A stretch of DNA of 37,447 nucleotides from an uncultured Bacteroidales bacterium (GCA_903911085.1 CAIWCC010000193.1:1-37447), one strand, 5' to 3'; positions 25,820 to 33,824 are shown, counted from the first letter of the stretch. Program-made: numbers and translations. Notes: generated by a model from the sequence alone, not told the origin.

Positions 25820-27163
25820 TTACACTCCGGTATAATTTCTTGGTGTAATGCGTCGCAATTCCTCTTTTACTGATTGACTAACATTAAGCGTTTCAACAAA
25901 ATTATGAATGGATTTTTCAGTAATTCCTTCATTTGTTCTTGTCAACAATTTTAGAGCCTCATAAGGTGATGGGTAAGCCTCACGACGAAGAATTGTTTGA
26001 ATTCCTTCGGCAACAACTGCCCATGTATTGTCTAAATCTTTATATATGGCAGTCTCGTTAAGCAACAATTTACTTAAACCCTTCATAATGCTTTGTGAAG
26101 CAATAATAGTATGTGCAAATGGAACTCCTACGTTACGAAGCACGGTGCTATCTGTCAAATCACGTTGTAATCGTGAAATTGGAAGCTTAGATGCCATAAA
26201 TTCCAACGATGCATTGGCAATAGCCAAATTTCCTTCAGCATTTTCAAAATCAATTGGATTAACTTTATGTGGCATGGCCGAAGAACCAACTTCTCCTGCT
26301 TTAATTTTTTGTTTAAAATACTCCATCGAAACATAAGTCCAAATATCACGACAAAAGTCAATTAATATTGTATTAATACGTTTCATTGCATCAAATTGAG
26401 CTGCTAGATTATCATAATTTGATATTTGCGTAGTCCATTGTTCACGGTCCAAGCCAAGTTTATTGCTCACAAATTTATTACCAAACTGTTTCCAATCAAT
26501 AGCAGAATATGCTACTTCATGTGCATTGAAATTACCTGTTGCTCCTCCAAATTTTGCAGAATTTGGAGTATTCTTTAAAATCGACATTTGTTGATTCAAT
26601 CTATTAACAAACACCATTATTTCTTTGCCCAGGCGAGTTGGCGATGCAGGTTGTCCATGTGTTTTGGCTAACATTGAAACATCGCGCCACGCTTCTACTA
26701 AATGCGAAAGCTCTTGAATTAAAGCCTCCATTTCTGGATAATAAACTTCATCTAAAGCTTTTTTGATTGAAAGTGGCACTGCTGTATTGTTAATATCTTG
26801 CGAAGTTAATCCAAAATGAATAAACTCTTTGAATTCTTGCAAACCAAGCAAATCAAATTTTTCTTTGATAAAATATTCAATTGCTTTTACATCATGATTT
26901 GTAACCGATTCAATATCCTTTATTTTAATGGCATCGGCTTCGGTAAATTCAGTATATAATGCTCGAAGTTTTGGAAAAACAGATGACGGTACATTTTCTA
27001 ATTGCTTTAACGGAATTTCGCATAAAGCAACAAAATATTCAATTTCCACCAAAACGCGGTAACGCATTAATGCAAATTCTGAAAAGTAAACAGAATATGC
27101 TTCTGTTTTGGTACGATAACGACCATCAATTGGCGAAATAGCAGTGAGCAAAGATAAGTTCAT
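25820..27163 (-). CDS. purB: Adenylosuccinate lyase
   Basis: A 447-residue member of the fumarase/aspartase superfamily, cleaving SAICAR and adenylosuccinate with release of fumarate in purine synthesis. Residues visible are PIDGRYRTKT near the start, TNHDVKAIEYF (88-98), the substrate motif TSQDINNT (120-127), the catalytic THGQPASPT (His169), and the superfamily signature loop SSAMPHKVNPIDFENAEGN (294-312). Length is as expected. Single gene, divergent from psd, with a leader of about 140 bases if the -7 element at 27313-27320 is used. purN, also in purine synthesis, lies about 1.4 kb beyond the purB start with psd between. Confidence 0.97.
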   Translation of the reverse strand: MNLSLLTAISPIDGRYRTKTEAYSVYFSEFALMRYRVLVEIEYFVALCEIPLKQLENVPSSVFPKLRALYTEFTEADAIKIKDIESVTNHDVKAIEYFIKEKFDLLGLQEFKEFIHFGLTSQDINNTAVPLSIKKALDEVYYPEMEALIQELSHLVEAWRDVSMLAKTHGQPASPTRLGKEIMVFVNRLNQQMSILKNTPNSAKFGGATGNFNAHEVAYSAIDWKQFGNKFVSNKLGLDREQWTTQISNYDNLAAQFDAMKRINTILIDFCRDIWTYVSMEYFKQKIKAGEVGSSAMPHKVNPIDFENAEGNLAIANASLEFMASKLPISRLQRDLTDSTVLRNVGVPFAHTIIASQSIMKGLSKLLLNETAIYKDLDNTWAVVAEGIQTILRREAYPSPYEALKLLTRTNEGITEKSIHNFVETLNVSQSVKEELRRITPRNYTGV

Positions 27164-27312
27164 ATTGAAATTATTGTTTCTAATTTTTATAAATATTCTT
27201 TCTGGGGTAGATTTTCAGATTACAAAACCTCCTAAAACATTGAATTTAAGCAATTATTTTTCTAAAAAAGCAGCAATATTTTATTCCTCAAACATTGATT
27301 TTTATGAATCGG

Positions 27313-27320
27313 CAAAGTTA
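27313..27320 (-). promoter_or_regulatory. -7 element of purB promoter
   Basis: Reads TAACTTTG on the minus strand. A TTTC at an 18-base spacing may be its -33 element. It lies back to back with the psd promoter. Confidence 0.5.
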
Positions 27321-27356
27321 ATCATTTCTATCGGAATAGAAAAGTTTGTATTTAGA

Positions 27357-27388
27357 CTTGCAGTACTGATTCTTTTTCTTTACCTTTG
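27357..27388 (+). promoter_or_regulatory. psd promoter
   Basis: CTTG at 27357-27360 and TACCTTTG at 27381-27388 with a 20-base spacer fit the Bacteroidota pattern with one mismatch. The psd start codon is 69 bases downstream. Confidence 0.65.
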
Positions 27389-27457
27389 TTTCACAAATAA
27401 AACTATAAAAAGACATAGCAAACTGAAGCTAAATTCAAACTAACACACACAAAACAA

Positions 27458-28129
27458 ATGAGGTACATAAGAATTCACAAAGAGGGTCGATTTATTTTAG
27501 GTATATTAGTTTTGGTATTATTATTAATGAATTTGTATATTTATACTCAATTCCAACTTACAGCATTGATAATAAATATAGTAATATCGGCCTTTTTGCT
27601 TTTCTTTTTTGCTTATTTTTTCAGAAATCCTCCTCGAAAAGTTTTTATTGACGACTCAAGTTTAGTTATTGCGCCAGCCGACGGCACCATCGTAGTGGTT
27701 GAACCAGTAGATGAATTAGAGTATTTTGGCGACAAACGATTACAAGTTTCAATATTCATGTCTGTTTTTAATGTTCACGCCAATTGGTATCCAATCAAAG
27801 GTAAAGTTGTTAAGTCAGTACATCACAGTGGACGTCACATCGCAGCATTTTTGCCCAAATCGAGTACTGAAAATGAGCGGTCAACTGTAGTTTTAGAATC
27901 ACAATTAAAAACTCAAATTCTTGTACGACAAATTGCTGGTGCATTAGCACGTCGTATTGTTACATATGCACATGCAGGCAAAGAATGCCATTTAAACGAA
28001 CATCTTGGATTTATTAAATTTGGTTCGCGCGTAGACTTGTACTTCCCACTCGATACCGAAATTTTTGTTCAAGTAGGTGAATCTACCACTGGTAACGAAA
28101 CAATTATTGCCCGACTTAACGAGGATTGA
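27458..28129 (+). CDS. psd: Phosphatidylserine decarboxylase proenzyme, short form
   Basis: 223 residues, the short PSD form that makes phosphatidylethanolamine from phosphatidylserine at the inner membrane. Two hydrophobic N-terminal segments (about 12-30 and 36-54) anchor it. Catalytic landmarks are APADG (Asp75), FNVHANW (His107), and the self-cleavage site FGS (Gly189-Ser190), where Ser190 becomes the pyruvoyl group of the alpha chain. Archaetidylserine decarboxylases share this form, but in a bacterium the phosphatidylserine reaction is expected. It has its own promoter and is followed after 4 bases by a MazG-like gene. No phosphatidylserine synthase gene is adjacent. Confidence 0.95.
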   Translation: MRYIRIHKEGRFILGILVLVLLLMNLYIYTQFQLTALIINIVISAFLLFFFAYFFRNPPRKVFIDDSSLVIAPADGTIVVVEPVDELEYFGDKRLQVSIFMSVFNVHANWYPIKGKVVKSVHHSGRHIAAFLPKSSTENERSTVVLESQLKTQILVRQIAGALARRIVTYAHAGKECHLNEHLGFIKFGSRVDLYFPLDTEIFVQVGESTTGNETIIARLNED

Positions 28130-28133
28130 ACCA

Positions 28134-28472
28134 ATGACAATAGATGAAGCTCAGAAACAAGTTGACGAATGGATTAAAACCTATGGAGTTAGCTATTTTG
28201 CCGAAATGACAAACATGGCCATACTAACAGAGGAAGTTGGTGAATTGGCTCGAGTAATGGTAAGAACCTATGGTGAACAATCATTCAAAAAATCGGACGA
28301 AGGCATTAATCTTGCTGACGAAATGGCCGATGTACTATGGGTTCTGATTTGTCTTGCCAATCAAACTGGTGTAAATCTCACCGAGGCATTTGAAAAGAAT
28401 ATTCAGAAAAAAACTTCACGTGACAAAAATCGACACCTCAAGAATGAAAAAATTAAATCCATAATTCGATGA
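28134..28472 (+). CDS. MazG-like nucleotide pyrophosphohydrolase, small form
   Basis: 112 residues from the ATG at 28134; a longer upstream frame would overlap psd and add a non-conserved N-terminus. The all-alpha NTP-PPase (MazG) domain covers the whole protein, with the Mg-binding pattern EEVGE (33-37) and EMAD (63-66) in the conserved spacing. Small MazG proteins of this type hydrolyse nucleoside triphosphates to monophosphate and pyrophosphate, often as house-cleaning enzymes for dCTP or damaged nucleotides. The 4-base gap to psd implies co-transcription. A full-length mazG is also in the window at 36423. The exact substrate is unknown. Confidence 0.9.
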   Translation: MTIDEAQKQVDEWIKTYGVSYFAEMTNMAILTEEVGELARVMVRTYGEQSFKKSDEGINLADEMADVLWVLICLANQTGVNLTEAFEKNIQKKTSRDKNRHLKNEKIKSIIR

Positions 28473-28503
28473 ATCATATTAAAGCAATTGTTTAATATGA
28501 TTC
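28471..28503. terminator. AT-rich hairpin between MazG-like gene and purN
   Basis: A perfect 13-bp inverted repeat (GAATCATATTAAA at 28471-28483 with TTTAATATGATTC at 28491-28503) starts on the stop codon of the MazG-like gene. It lacks a U run and is low in GC, so termination is possible but weaker than at the other sites. It lies between convergent genes. Confidence 0.45.
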
Positions 28504-28605
28504 TCTACATCGAGTTTAAATTTACACACTTCTTTCTATCTCAAATACGGTTTTATCATTCAATATCGAGTTCCAAAACATATTGAAAATTCTTACTTCT
28601 ACTTA

Positions 28606-29175
28606 TTATTTACCCCAAATTTCGGCAATTATTTTCGGGAAATGGTCATATTCAAGGATATGAACTTTGTCTGCAATAGTTTCAGCAGTATCAGATGGTA
28701 AAACTGGAAATTTTGCTTGAAAAATTATATTTCCTTCATCGTAATGCGCATTTACATAATGAATGGTAATACCCGATTCTGTTTCTTGGGCATCTGCCAC
28801 TGCTTGATGAACATGCATTCCATACATACCTTTTCCACCAAATTTTGGAAGCAAAGCTGGATGAATATTAATTATTTTTTGCGGAAATGCATCAATTAGC
28901 ACTTGAGGTATTTTCAGAAGAAAGCCAGCCAGAACAATATAATCTATTTTATATTTATTTAACAGCGAAATGATTTTTTCACCGTCAAAAAACTCTTCTC
29001 TAGAAAAAGTGAATGAAGGGGTATTAAGTTTTTCCGCCCTTTGATGAACAAAAGCCTCTTTTTTATTAGAAATTATCAACGGAAACCGAAAATTCGTATT
29101 TTCAGCAAAGAAATTAATGATATTCTCAGCATTAGAGCCCGATCCAGAAGCTAGGAGTGCTATATTTTTTGTCAT
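28606..29175 (-). CDS. purN: Phosphoribosylglycinamide formyltransferase
   Basis: 189 residues from the ATG at 29175, which opens directly into MTKNIALLASGSGSNAENI; an in-frame ATG eight codons upstream adds a segment not seen in the family. It transfers a formyl group from 10-formyl-tetrahydrofolate to GAR in purine synthesis. Catalytic residues are Asn103 and His105 in INIHPALLPKF and Asp146 in HYDEGNI. The phosphate loop SGSGSN is intact. Single gene, divergent from acpP; this pairing recurs in Bacteroidota. A hairpin-like dyad (29193-29217) lies in the leader. Confidence 0.96.
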   Translation of the reverse strand: MTKNIALLASGSGSNAENIINFFAENTNFRFPLIISNKKEAFVHQRAEKLNTPSFTFSREEFFDGEKIISLLNKYKIDYIVLAGFLLKIPQVLIDAFPQKIINIHPALLPKFGGKGMYGMHVHQAVADAQETESGITIHYVNAHYDEGNIIFQAKFPVLPSDTAETIADKVHILEYDHFPKIIAEIWGK

Positions 29176-29192
29176 ATTAAATTGATAATAAT

Positions 29193-29217
29193 TGCACACA
29201 AATAGATTATTTGTGCA
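29193..29217. promoter_or_regulatory. Imperfect dyad in the purN leader
   Basis: TGCACACAAATA (29193-29204) faces TATTTGTGCA (29208-29217), complementary except for a 2-base bulge. It sits 18 bases upstream of the purN start codon and could act as an operator or a leader hairpin. Confidence 0.35.
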
Positions 29218-29267
29218 GATTTATAGTTTTTTTTCATTAAAAATGAGGTAATGTCAAGAAAATTTCT

Positions 29268-29275
29268 TTCCTTTG
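29268..29275 (+). promoter_or_regulatory. Candidate -7 element of acpP promoter
   Basis: TTCCTTTG matches TAnnTTTG at all but one position, and no clear TTTG lies at -33. It overlaps the predicted start region of the purN promoter on the other strand. Confidence 0.4.
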
Positions 29276-29280
29276 CACCG

Positions 29281-29310
29281 CAAAATTAATAAAGAATTTT
29301 TATTTACAAA
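29281..29310 (-). promoter_or_regulatory. purN promoter
   Basis: On the minus strand, TTTG (29310-29307), an 18-base spacer, then TAATTTTG (29288-29281). Transcription would begin near 29274, inside the candidate acpP -7 element. Confidence 0.5.
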
Positions 29311-29326
29311 TTAAAAAACAAAAATT

Positions 29327-29563
29327 ATGTCAGAAGTTGAAGGAAAAGTTAAAGCAATTATTGTAGACAAATTAGGAGTTGAAGAAGCAGATGTTGTAGC
29401 AACAGCTAGTTTTACAAACGACTTAGGTGCTGATTCATTGGATACCGTAGAATTAATTATGGAATTCGAAAAAGAATTTGGAGTTTCTATTCCAGACGAA
29501 CAAGCTGAAAAAATTACAACAGTAGGTGAAGCGATTGCTCACATTGAAGCGTTACAAAAATAA
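29327..29563 (+). CDS. acpP: Acyl carrier protein
   Basis: A 78-residue acidic four-helix carrier. Ser37 in the DSL motif ([20 protein letters not shown]) takes the 4'-phosphopantetheine arm that holds growing acyl chains in fatty acid synthesis. Length, acidity and motif are standard. fabF follows 22 bases downstream and rnc after that, the conserved acpP-fabF-rnc order of Bacteroidota. Cytoplasmic. Confidence 0.98.
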   Translation: MSEVEGKVKAIIVDKLGVEEADVVATASFTNDLGADSLDTVELIMEFEKEFGVSIPDEQAEKITTVGEAIAHIEALQK

Positions 29564-29585
29564 TTTCACTCTCTAACATTTAAGT

Positions 29586-30848
29586 ATGGAATTGAAAAGA
29601 GTTGTGGTAACAGGTTTAGGAGCCATTACACCGTTAGGATCTAATGTTTCTGAAACTTGGGAAAACATTCTGAATGGCGTAAGCGGAGCTGCACCTATTA
29701 CTTATTTCGATCCTTCACAGTTTAAAACCAAATTTGCTTGCGAAGTTAAAAATTTTGATCCGTTAAAATATTTTGACCGAAAAGAAGCACGCAAATTGGA
29801 TCTTTATGCGCAGTATGCAATTGCCGCTGCCGACGAAGCAATTTTAAATTGTGGTGTGGATTTAGAAACATTAGATAAAGACGAAGTAGGTGTAATTTTT
29901 GCTGCCGGTATTGGTGGAATTAAAACCTTTGAAGAAGAAATTGGTTTTTATTATGCCAACAAGGATATGGGTCCAAAGTTCAATCCTTTCTTTATCCCAA
30001 AAATGATTTCGGACATTGCTGCGGGACAAATTTCGATTAAGTATGGTTTTCATGGACCAAACTACTCAACTTGTTCGGCTTGTGCTTCGTCAACCAATGC
30101 CATTATAGATGCTTTTACCAATATTCGTATGGGTAAAGCAGTTATGATTGTTGCTGGTGGTGCCGAAGCTGCAATAACCCCAGGTGGTGTCGGTGGCTTT
30201 AACGCAATGAATGCTCTATCAACTCGCAATGATGAGCCAACACGTGCATCTCGTCCATTTAGCAAAAGCCGTGATGGTTTTGTTATGGGAGATGGTGGTG
30301 CTTGTCTTATTCTCGAAGAATTGGAGCATGCTCTATCGCGAGGTGCAAATATTCTTTGCGAAGTTGTAGGGGGCGGAATGTCGGCCGATGCGTATCATTT
30401 AACAGCTACTCATCCCGATGGTCTTGGTGCAAAGTTAGTGATGAAACGCGCATTGAAAGATGCAGGTTTAAGTCCTGATGCAGTTGATTATATTAATGTT
30501 CACGGAACATCTACTCCAGTTGGAGACATCTCCGAATCTAAAGCGATTAAGGAAGTGTTTGGTGAACATGCATACAAACTCAATATCAGTTCTACAAAGT
30601 CAATGACTGGACACTTATTGGGTGCTGCTGGTGCTATTGAAGCTATTTTTTCAGTTTTATCTGTGGTGAACGACATAGTTCCACCAACGATTAACTTTAC
30701 TGAAGGCGACGAAGATCCCGATATTGACTACAAACTTAATTTTACGTTCAACAAAGCACAAAAGCGAGTTGTGAATGTTGCCCTATCTAATACATTTGGA
30801 TTTGGTGGTCATAACGCAAGTGTAATTGTAAAGAAATACACAAAATAA
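29586..30848 (+). CDS. fabF: 3-oxoacyl-ACP synthase II (KAS II)
   Basis: A 420-residue thiolase-fold condensing enzyme that extends acyl-ACP with malonyl-ACP. The catalytic triad is Cys166 (TCSACASS), His306 (NVHGTSTP) and His343 (MTGHLLGAAGAIEA). The N-terminal VVVTGLGAITPLGSNV and C-terminal NTFGFGGHNAS are typical. Second gene of the acpP-fabF-rnc unit, with rnc starting 4 bases after its stop. A terminator-like hairpin lies 25 bases after the stop, inside the rnc coding region, and could partly uncouple expression of the two. Confidence 0.98.
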   Translation: MELKRVVVTGLGAITPLGSNVSETWENILNGVSGAAPITYFDPSQFKTKFACEVKNFDPLKYFDRKEARKLDLYAQYAIAAADEAILNCGVDLETLDKDEVGVIFAAGIGGIKTFEEEIGFYYANKDMGPKFNPFFIPKMISDIAAGQISIKYGFHGPNYSTCSACASSTNAIIDAFTNIRMGKAVMIVAGGAEAAITPGGVGGFNAMNALSTRNDEPTRASRPFSKSRDGFVMGDGGACLILEELEHALSRGANILCEVVGGGMSADAYHLTATHPDGLGAKLVMKRALKDAGLSPDAVDYINVHGTSTPVGDISESKAIKEVFGEHAYKLNISSTKSMTGHLLGAAGAIEAIFSVLSVVNDIVPPTINFTEGDEDPDIDYKLNFTFNKAQKRVVNVALSNTFGFGGHNASVIVKKYTK

Positions 30849-30852
30849 AAAC

Positions 30853-31665
30853 GTGATTAAGTATATTCCTATTAAAATAAGGCTCATTTCGAAAGCTCGA
30901 AAGGAGCCTTATTTTTTGTTCTATAAAGTACTCGGATTTTATCCAAAAAAAATTGAATTCTACCAACTAGCGGTTCAGCATAAATCAGTTTCAATTCCAA
31001 CAGAGCATGGTCATTTGTTAAGCAATGAACGACTTGAGTTTTTAGGTGATGCAGTATTAAATTCTGTTGTTACTGACATTCTATATCGCCGCTATGAACA
31101 TCAACGCGAAGGTTTCTTAACAAACACGCGGTCTAAAATTGTAAAACGTGATTCGTTAAACCAATTAGCTGTGGAAATAGGATTAGACAAACTTGTTAAG
31201 GTAACAAAATACGTCAATTCTCATACAAATAACAATATTTATGGCAATGCATTGGAAGCATTGTTAGGAGCTATTTACCTCGATTATGGTTACAAAAAAT
31301 GTAAAGTATTTGTTAAGCAGCGTTTATTTGAAAATTTCATAAATCTGGATGAAGTTGCTGAAAATGAGGTAAACTTCAAATCAAAATTGCTTGAATGGTG
31401 TCAGAAAAACAAATACGAACTAGAATTTTTGCTCATAAAAGACACTTTGGGTAATGCCAATAAACATGTTTTTCACTCCAGATTAATTATTGACAGCAAA
31501 ACAATTTGCGAAGCCGCAGGATCAAGCAAAAAAGAATCGCAACAACATGCATCTCAGATTGCCTTAGATATGATTCAATCTAATCCTAAATTGATTCAAG
31601 AATTAAAAGTTGAATTAATTGATACAATTATTGAAAGCGCCAAAACTGAAGATATTAACATCTAA
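30853..31665 (+). CDS. rnc: Ribonuclease III
   Basis: 270 residues from a GTG at 30853. The N-terminal extension (about 1-22, basic, KARKEPYFLFYK) resembles that of other Bacteroidota RNase III proteins as I recall them, which supports this start; a TTG at 30916, just after the hairpin, would still leave the core domain. The nuclease domain has NERLEFLGDAVL (58-69; Glu62, Asp66) and GNALEALLGAIYLD (Glu135). Where E. coli has the metal ligand Asp114, this protein has Asn132. A double-stranded-RNA-binding domain (about 185-250) is C-terminal. It processes rRNA precursors and structured mRNAs. The first 22 codons contain an 18-bp hairpin. Confidence 0.95.
   Translation: MIKYIPIKIRLISKARKEPYFLFYKVLGFYPKKIEFYQLAVQHKSVSIPTEHGHLLSNERLEFLGDAVLNSVVTDILYRRYEHQREGFLTNTRSKIVKRDSLNQLAVEIGLDKLVKVTKYVNSHTNNNIYGNALEALLGAIYLDYGYKKCKVFVKQRLFENFINLDEVAENEVNFKSKLLEWCQKNKYELEFLLIKDTLGNANKHVFHSRLIIDSKTICEAAGSSKKESQQHASQIALDMIQSNPKLIQELKVELIDTIIESAKTEDINI
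30874..30917 (+). terminator. Terminator-like hairpin inside the 5' coding part of rnc
   Basis: AAAATAAGGCTC (30874-30885) pairs perfectly with GAGCCTTATTTT (30904-30915). An inner perfect TTTCGA/TCGAAA stem surrounds the loop AAGC, with a single A/G mismatch between the two stems. Six T at 30912-30917 complete the shape of an intrinsic terminator. It lies 25 bases after the fabF stop and within rnc codons 8-22. Confidence 0.7.
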
Positions 31666-31696
31666 TTTTCTCAAATATTTTATTACCTACAATCAA

Positions 31697-31725
31697 ACTG
31701 CACATTTTAATGGAAAACGTGCAGT
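31697..31725 (+). terminator. Possible terminator of the acpP-fabF-rnc unit
   Basis: ACTGCAC (31697-31703) pairs with GTGCAGT (31719-31725), extended by TTTT/AAAA past one mismatch. No long U run follows, so efficiency is uncertain. Confidence 0.5.
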
Positions 31726-31742
31726 AATTTAGTGTAATTGTG

Positions 31743-31750
31743 TATCTTTG
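31743..31750 (+). promoter_or_regulatory. -7 element of the acyl-CoA synthetase promoter
   Basis: TATCTTTG fits TAnnTTTG; the -33 element is not clear. It lies 44 bases upstream of the start codon and just after the rnc hairpin. Confidence 0.5.
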
Positions 31751-31794
31751 CCAAACAATAAAACTATTTCAAAATTATTTAAATCAATAGAAAC

Positions 31795-33597
31795 ATGGAA
31801 ACAATGCAATTTTCACAATTAATCAGTATTCAAGCAAATAAATACGGCGACAAAGTAGCATTATGTCACAGAGAAAATTTGCAAGACGAATGGATTAATA
31901 TTTCGTGGACTTCATTTGCAAATCAAGTATCTGCAATTGCCAAAGCATTTATTGAGATTGGGGTATCTGTTCATCAACGAGTTGGCCAATTTTCGCAAAA
32001 CAAAGCCGAAAATTTAATTGTTGATTTTGCATTGTATTCAAATAGAGCGGTATTGGTTCCATTATATGCCACTTCAACAAAGCAACAAGTTGAATATATT
32101 GTAAATGATGCAGAGATACAAATTATGTTTGTTGGCGATCAAAGTCAGTATGATATTGCTTATGAGATAATGTCAGAATCAAAATTTTTGAAGAAAATCA
32201 TTTCGTTCGATCCTAAAGTCGAATTCTCTAATGTCAATAGCTCAATGTACTTTCATGATTTACTTTTATTAGGGTTCAAATCTACTAAACATTACGAAGT
32301 TGAGGAAAGGCAAGATGAAGCAACTGAAAGTGATTTGGCTTGCATTTTGTACACATCGGGCACTACAGGCAATCCTAAGGGAGTAATGTTACCACATTCT
32401 TGCTTTAATGAAGCCATGCGCACCCATTCATTGCGTCTAAATACGGTAACCGAAAATGATACTTCGATTGCATTCCTACCACTATCGCATGTTTTTGAAC
32501 GTACATGGAGTTACTATTGTATTTTTAGAGGTGTCACTATTTATATTAATCAACGCCCAACCGAAATACAGCAAACCCTCAAGGATGTACGCCCAACGTT
32601 AATGTGTGCAGTACCACGCTTTTGGGAGAAAATATATTCTGGGGTTCAAGAAAACATCTCAAACTTTTCGCCATTAATGCAAGGCATTGTTACATGGGCA
32701 GTTGCAACAGGGAAAAAATACAATCTGGACTATCTTCGATTGAACAAAAAGCCTAGTTTATTCTTAAAAATTTCATATTCAATTGCCAACAAACTTATAT
32801 TTTCAAAAGTTAAACAAACGATTGGATTGGAGAATGCTCAAATGCTTCCTGCAGCAGGTGCAAAACTTTCTAATGAAATCACCACTTTTTTTCGAAGTAT
32901 TGGAGTACCAGTAGTTTATGGATATGGATTAACTGAAAGCACCGCCACTGTATGTTGTTTCAATTACAATGGCTTCGAAATTGGAACAGTAGGAGAAGTA
33001 ATGCCGGATTTGGAAGTGAAAATTGGTGAAGATAATGAAATCTTACTAAGAGGAAAAACAATTTTTTCGGGTTATTACAACAAACCAGAAGCTAATAAGG
33101 AAGCCTTTACCGAAGATGGATGGTTTAAAACGGGAGATGCAGGAATTGTTAAGGACAACAAAATAATTCTTACTGAAAGAATAAAGGATTTGTTCAAAAC
33201 CTCAAATGGTAAATACATTGCACCTCAAGAAATTGAAACTCGCTTAATACTAGACAAATACATTGAACAAGCGGCAGTAATTGGCGACGAACGCAATTAT
33301 GTAACTGCAATTATTGCCCCTGTTATTCCAGCACTTGAAACTTATGCCAAAACAAATAATATTAAATTTGATACTGTCGACGATTTATTGAAAAATAAGG
33401 CTATTAATGATTTAATAAGGAACCGAATTGAAGAGTCGCAAAAAGGAATGGCTAGCTACGAAATAGTTAAACGTTTTACTTTGATTCCAAAAGGATTTAC
33501 TATGGAAGCCGGTGAACTAACTAATACTTTAAAAATGCGAAGAACTGTTATAATGCAAAAATACAAATTGCAGATTGATGATATGTACGCACAGTAA
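31795..33597 (+). CDS. Long-chain acyl-CoA synthetase (AMP-binding)
   Basis: A 600-residue ANL-superfamily enzyme that activates fatty acids to acyl-CoA through an acyl-adenylate. The phosphate-binding loop YTSGTTGNPKG is at 186-196, followed by LPLSHVFERTWSYY, typical of long-chain synthetases. Further on are VYGYGLTESTATV, GWFKTGDAG with the hinge region ERIKDLFKTSNGKYIAPQ, and a C-terminal lid domain. Length fits the FadD15/bacterial-type LCFA-CoA ligase group. It is a single gene between its own -7 element and a strong terminator. It may recycle exogenous or membrane-derived fatty acids; its place beside acpP-fabF-rnc fits lipid metabolism. Confidence 0.95.
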   Translation: METMQFSQLISIQANKYGDKVALCHRENLQDEWINISWTSFANQVSAIAKAFIEIGVSVHQRVGQFSQNKAENLIVDFALYSNRAVLVPLYATSTKQQVEYIVNDAEIQIMFVGDQSQYDIAYEIMSESKFLKKIISFDPKVEFSNVNSSMYFHDLLLLGFKSTKHYEVEERQDEATESDLACILYTSGTTGNPKGVMLPHSCFNEAMRTHSLRLNTVTENDTSIAFLPLSHVFERTWSYYCIFRGVTIYINQRPTEIQQTLKDVRPTLMCAVPRFWEKIYSGVQENISNFSPLMQGIVTWAVATGKKYNLDYLRLNKKPSLFLKISYSIANKLIFSKVKQTIGLENAQMLPAAGAKLSNEITTFFRSIGVPVVYGYGLTESTATVCCFNYNGFEIGTVGEVMPDLEVKIGEDNEILLRGKTIFSGYYNKPEANKEAFTEDGWFKTGDAGIVKDNKIILTERIKDLFKTSNGKYIAPQEIETRLILDKYIEQAAVIGDERNYVTAIIAPVIPALETYAKTNNIKFDTVDDLLKNKAINDLIRNRIEESQKGMASYEIVKRFTLIPKGFTMEAGELTNTLKMRRTVIMQKYKLQIDDMYAQ

Positions 33598-33647
33598 TAA
33601 ATTATTTAAAATCGTCAATAAATTTTGAACATTTTTGCATATTTCCC

Positions 33648-33690
33648 AAAAAGTCTGTAGGTTATGAAAATTAGCTACAGACTTTTTTTT
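33648..33690 (+). terminator. Strong intrinsic terminator after acyl-CoA synthetase gene
   Basis: AAAAAGTCTGTAG (33648-33660) pairs perfectly with CTACAGACTTTTT (33675-33687), followed by more T to 33690. Confidence 0.92.
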
Positions 33691-33808
33691 GCAGAAAGAT
33701 TTGTACAAACAAATTTTCAAATTTCTAATCTCATACAAAACCAAACGCACAAATACCTAAACTACATATATTTACACAAACACTACGGATAAGAAATCGA
33801 AATTTGAC

Positions 33809-33824
33809 TGTCATTTGTTTGACA
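33809..33824. promoter_or_regulatory. Dyad TGTCA-N6-TGACA, candidate repressor operator
   Basis: A perfect 5-bp-arm inverted repeat with a 6-base spacer, about 107 bases upstream of the ArsR-type repressor gene. A second palindrome, TTAACGTTAA, lies at 33846-33855. ArsR/SdpR repressors bind imperfect dyads in their own promoters, so either is a candidate site. Confidence 0.35.

Noticed and set aside
27164-27312. Possible purine riboswitch in the long purB leader
   Set aside because: No conserved riboswitch core or stable three-stem arrangement could be recognised in the AT-rich sequence.
27144-27443. 99-codon plus-strand frame between purB and psd with hydrophobic segments
   Set aside because: It overlaps the purB start and contains the predicted purB and psd promoter elements. 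Its composition is that of translated AT-rich intergenic DNA and it has no recognisable family.
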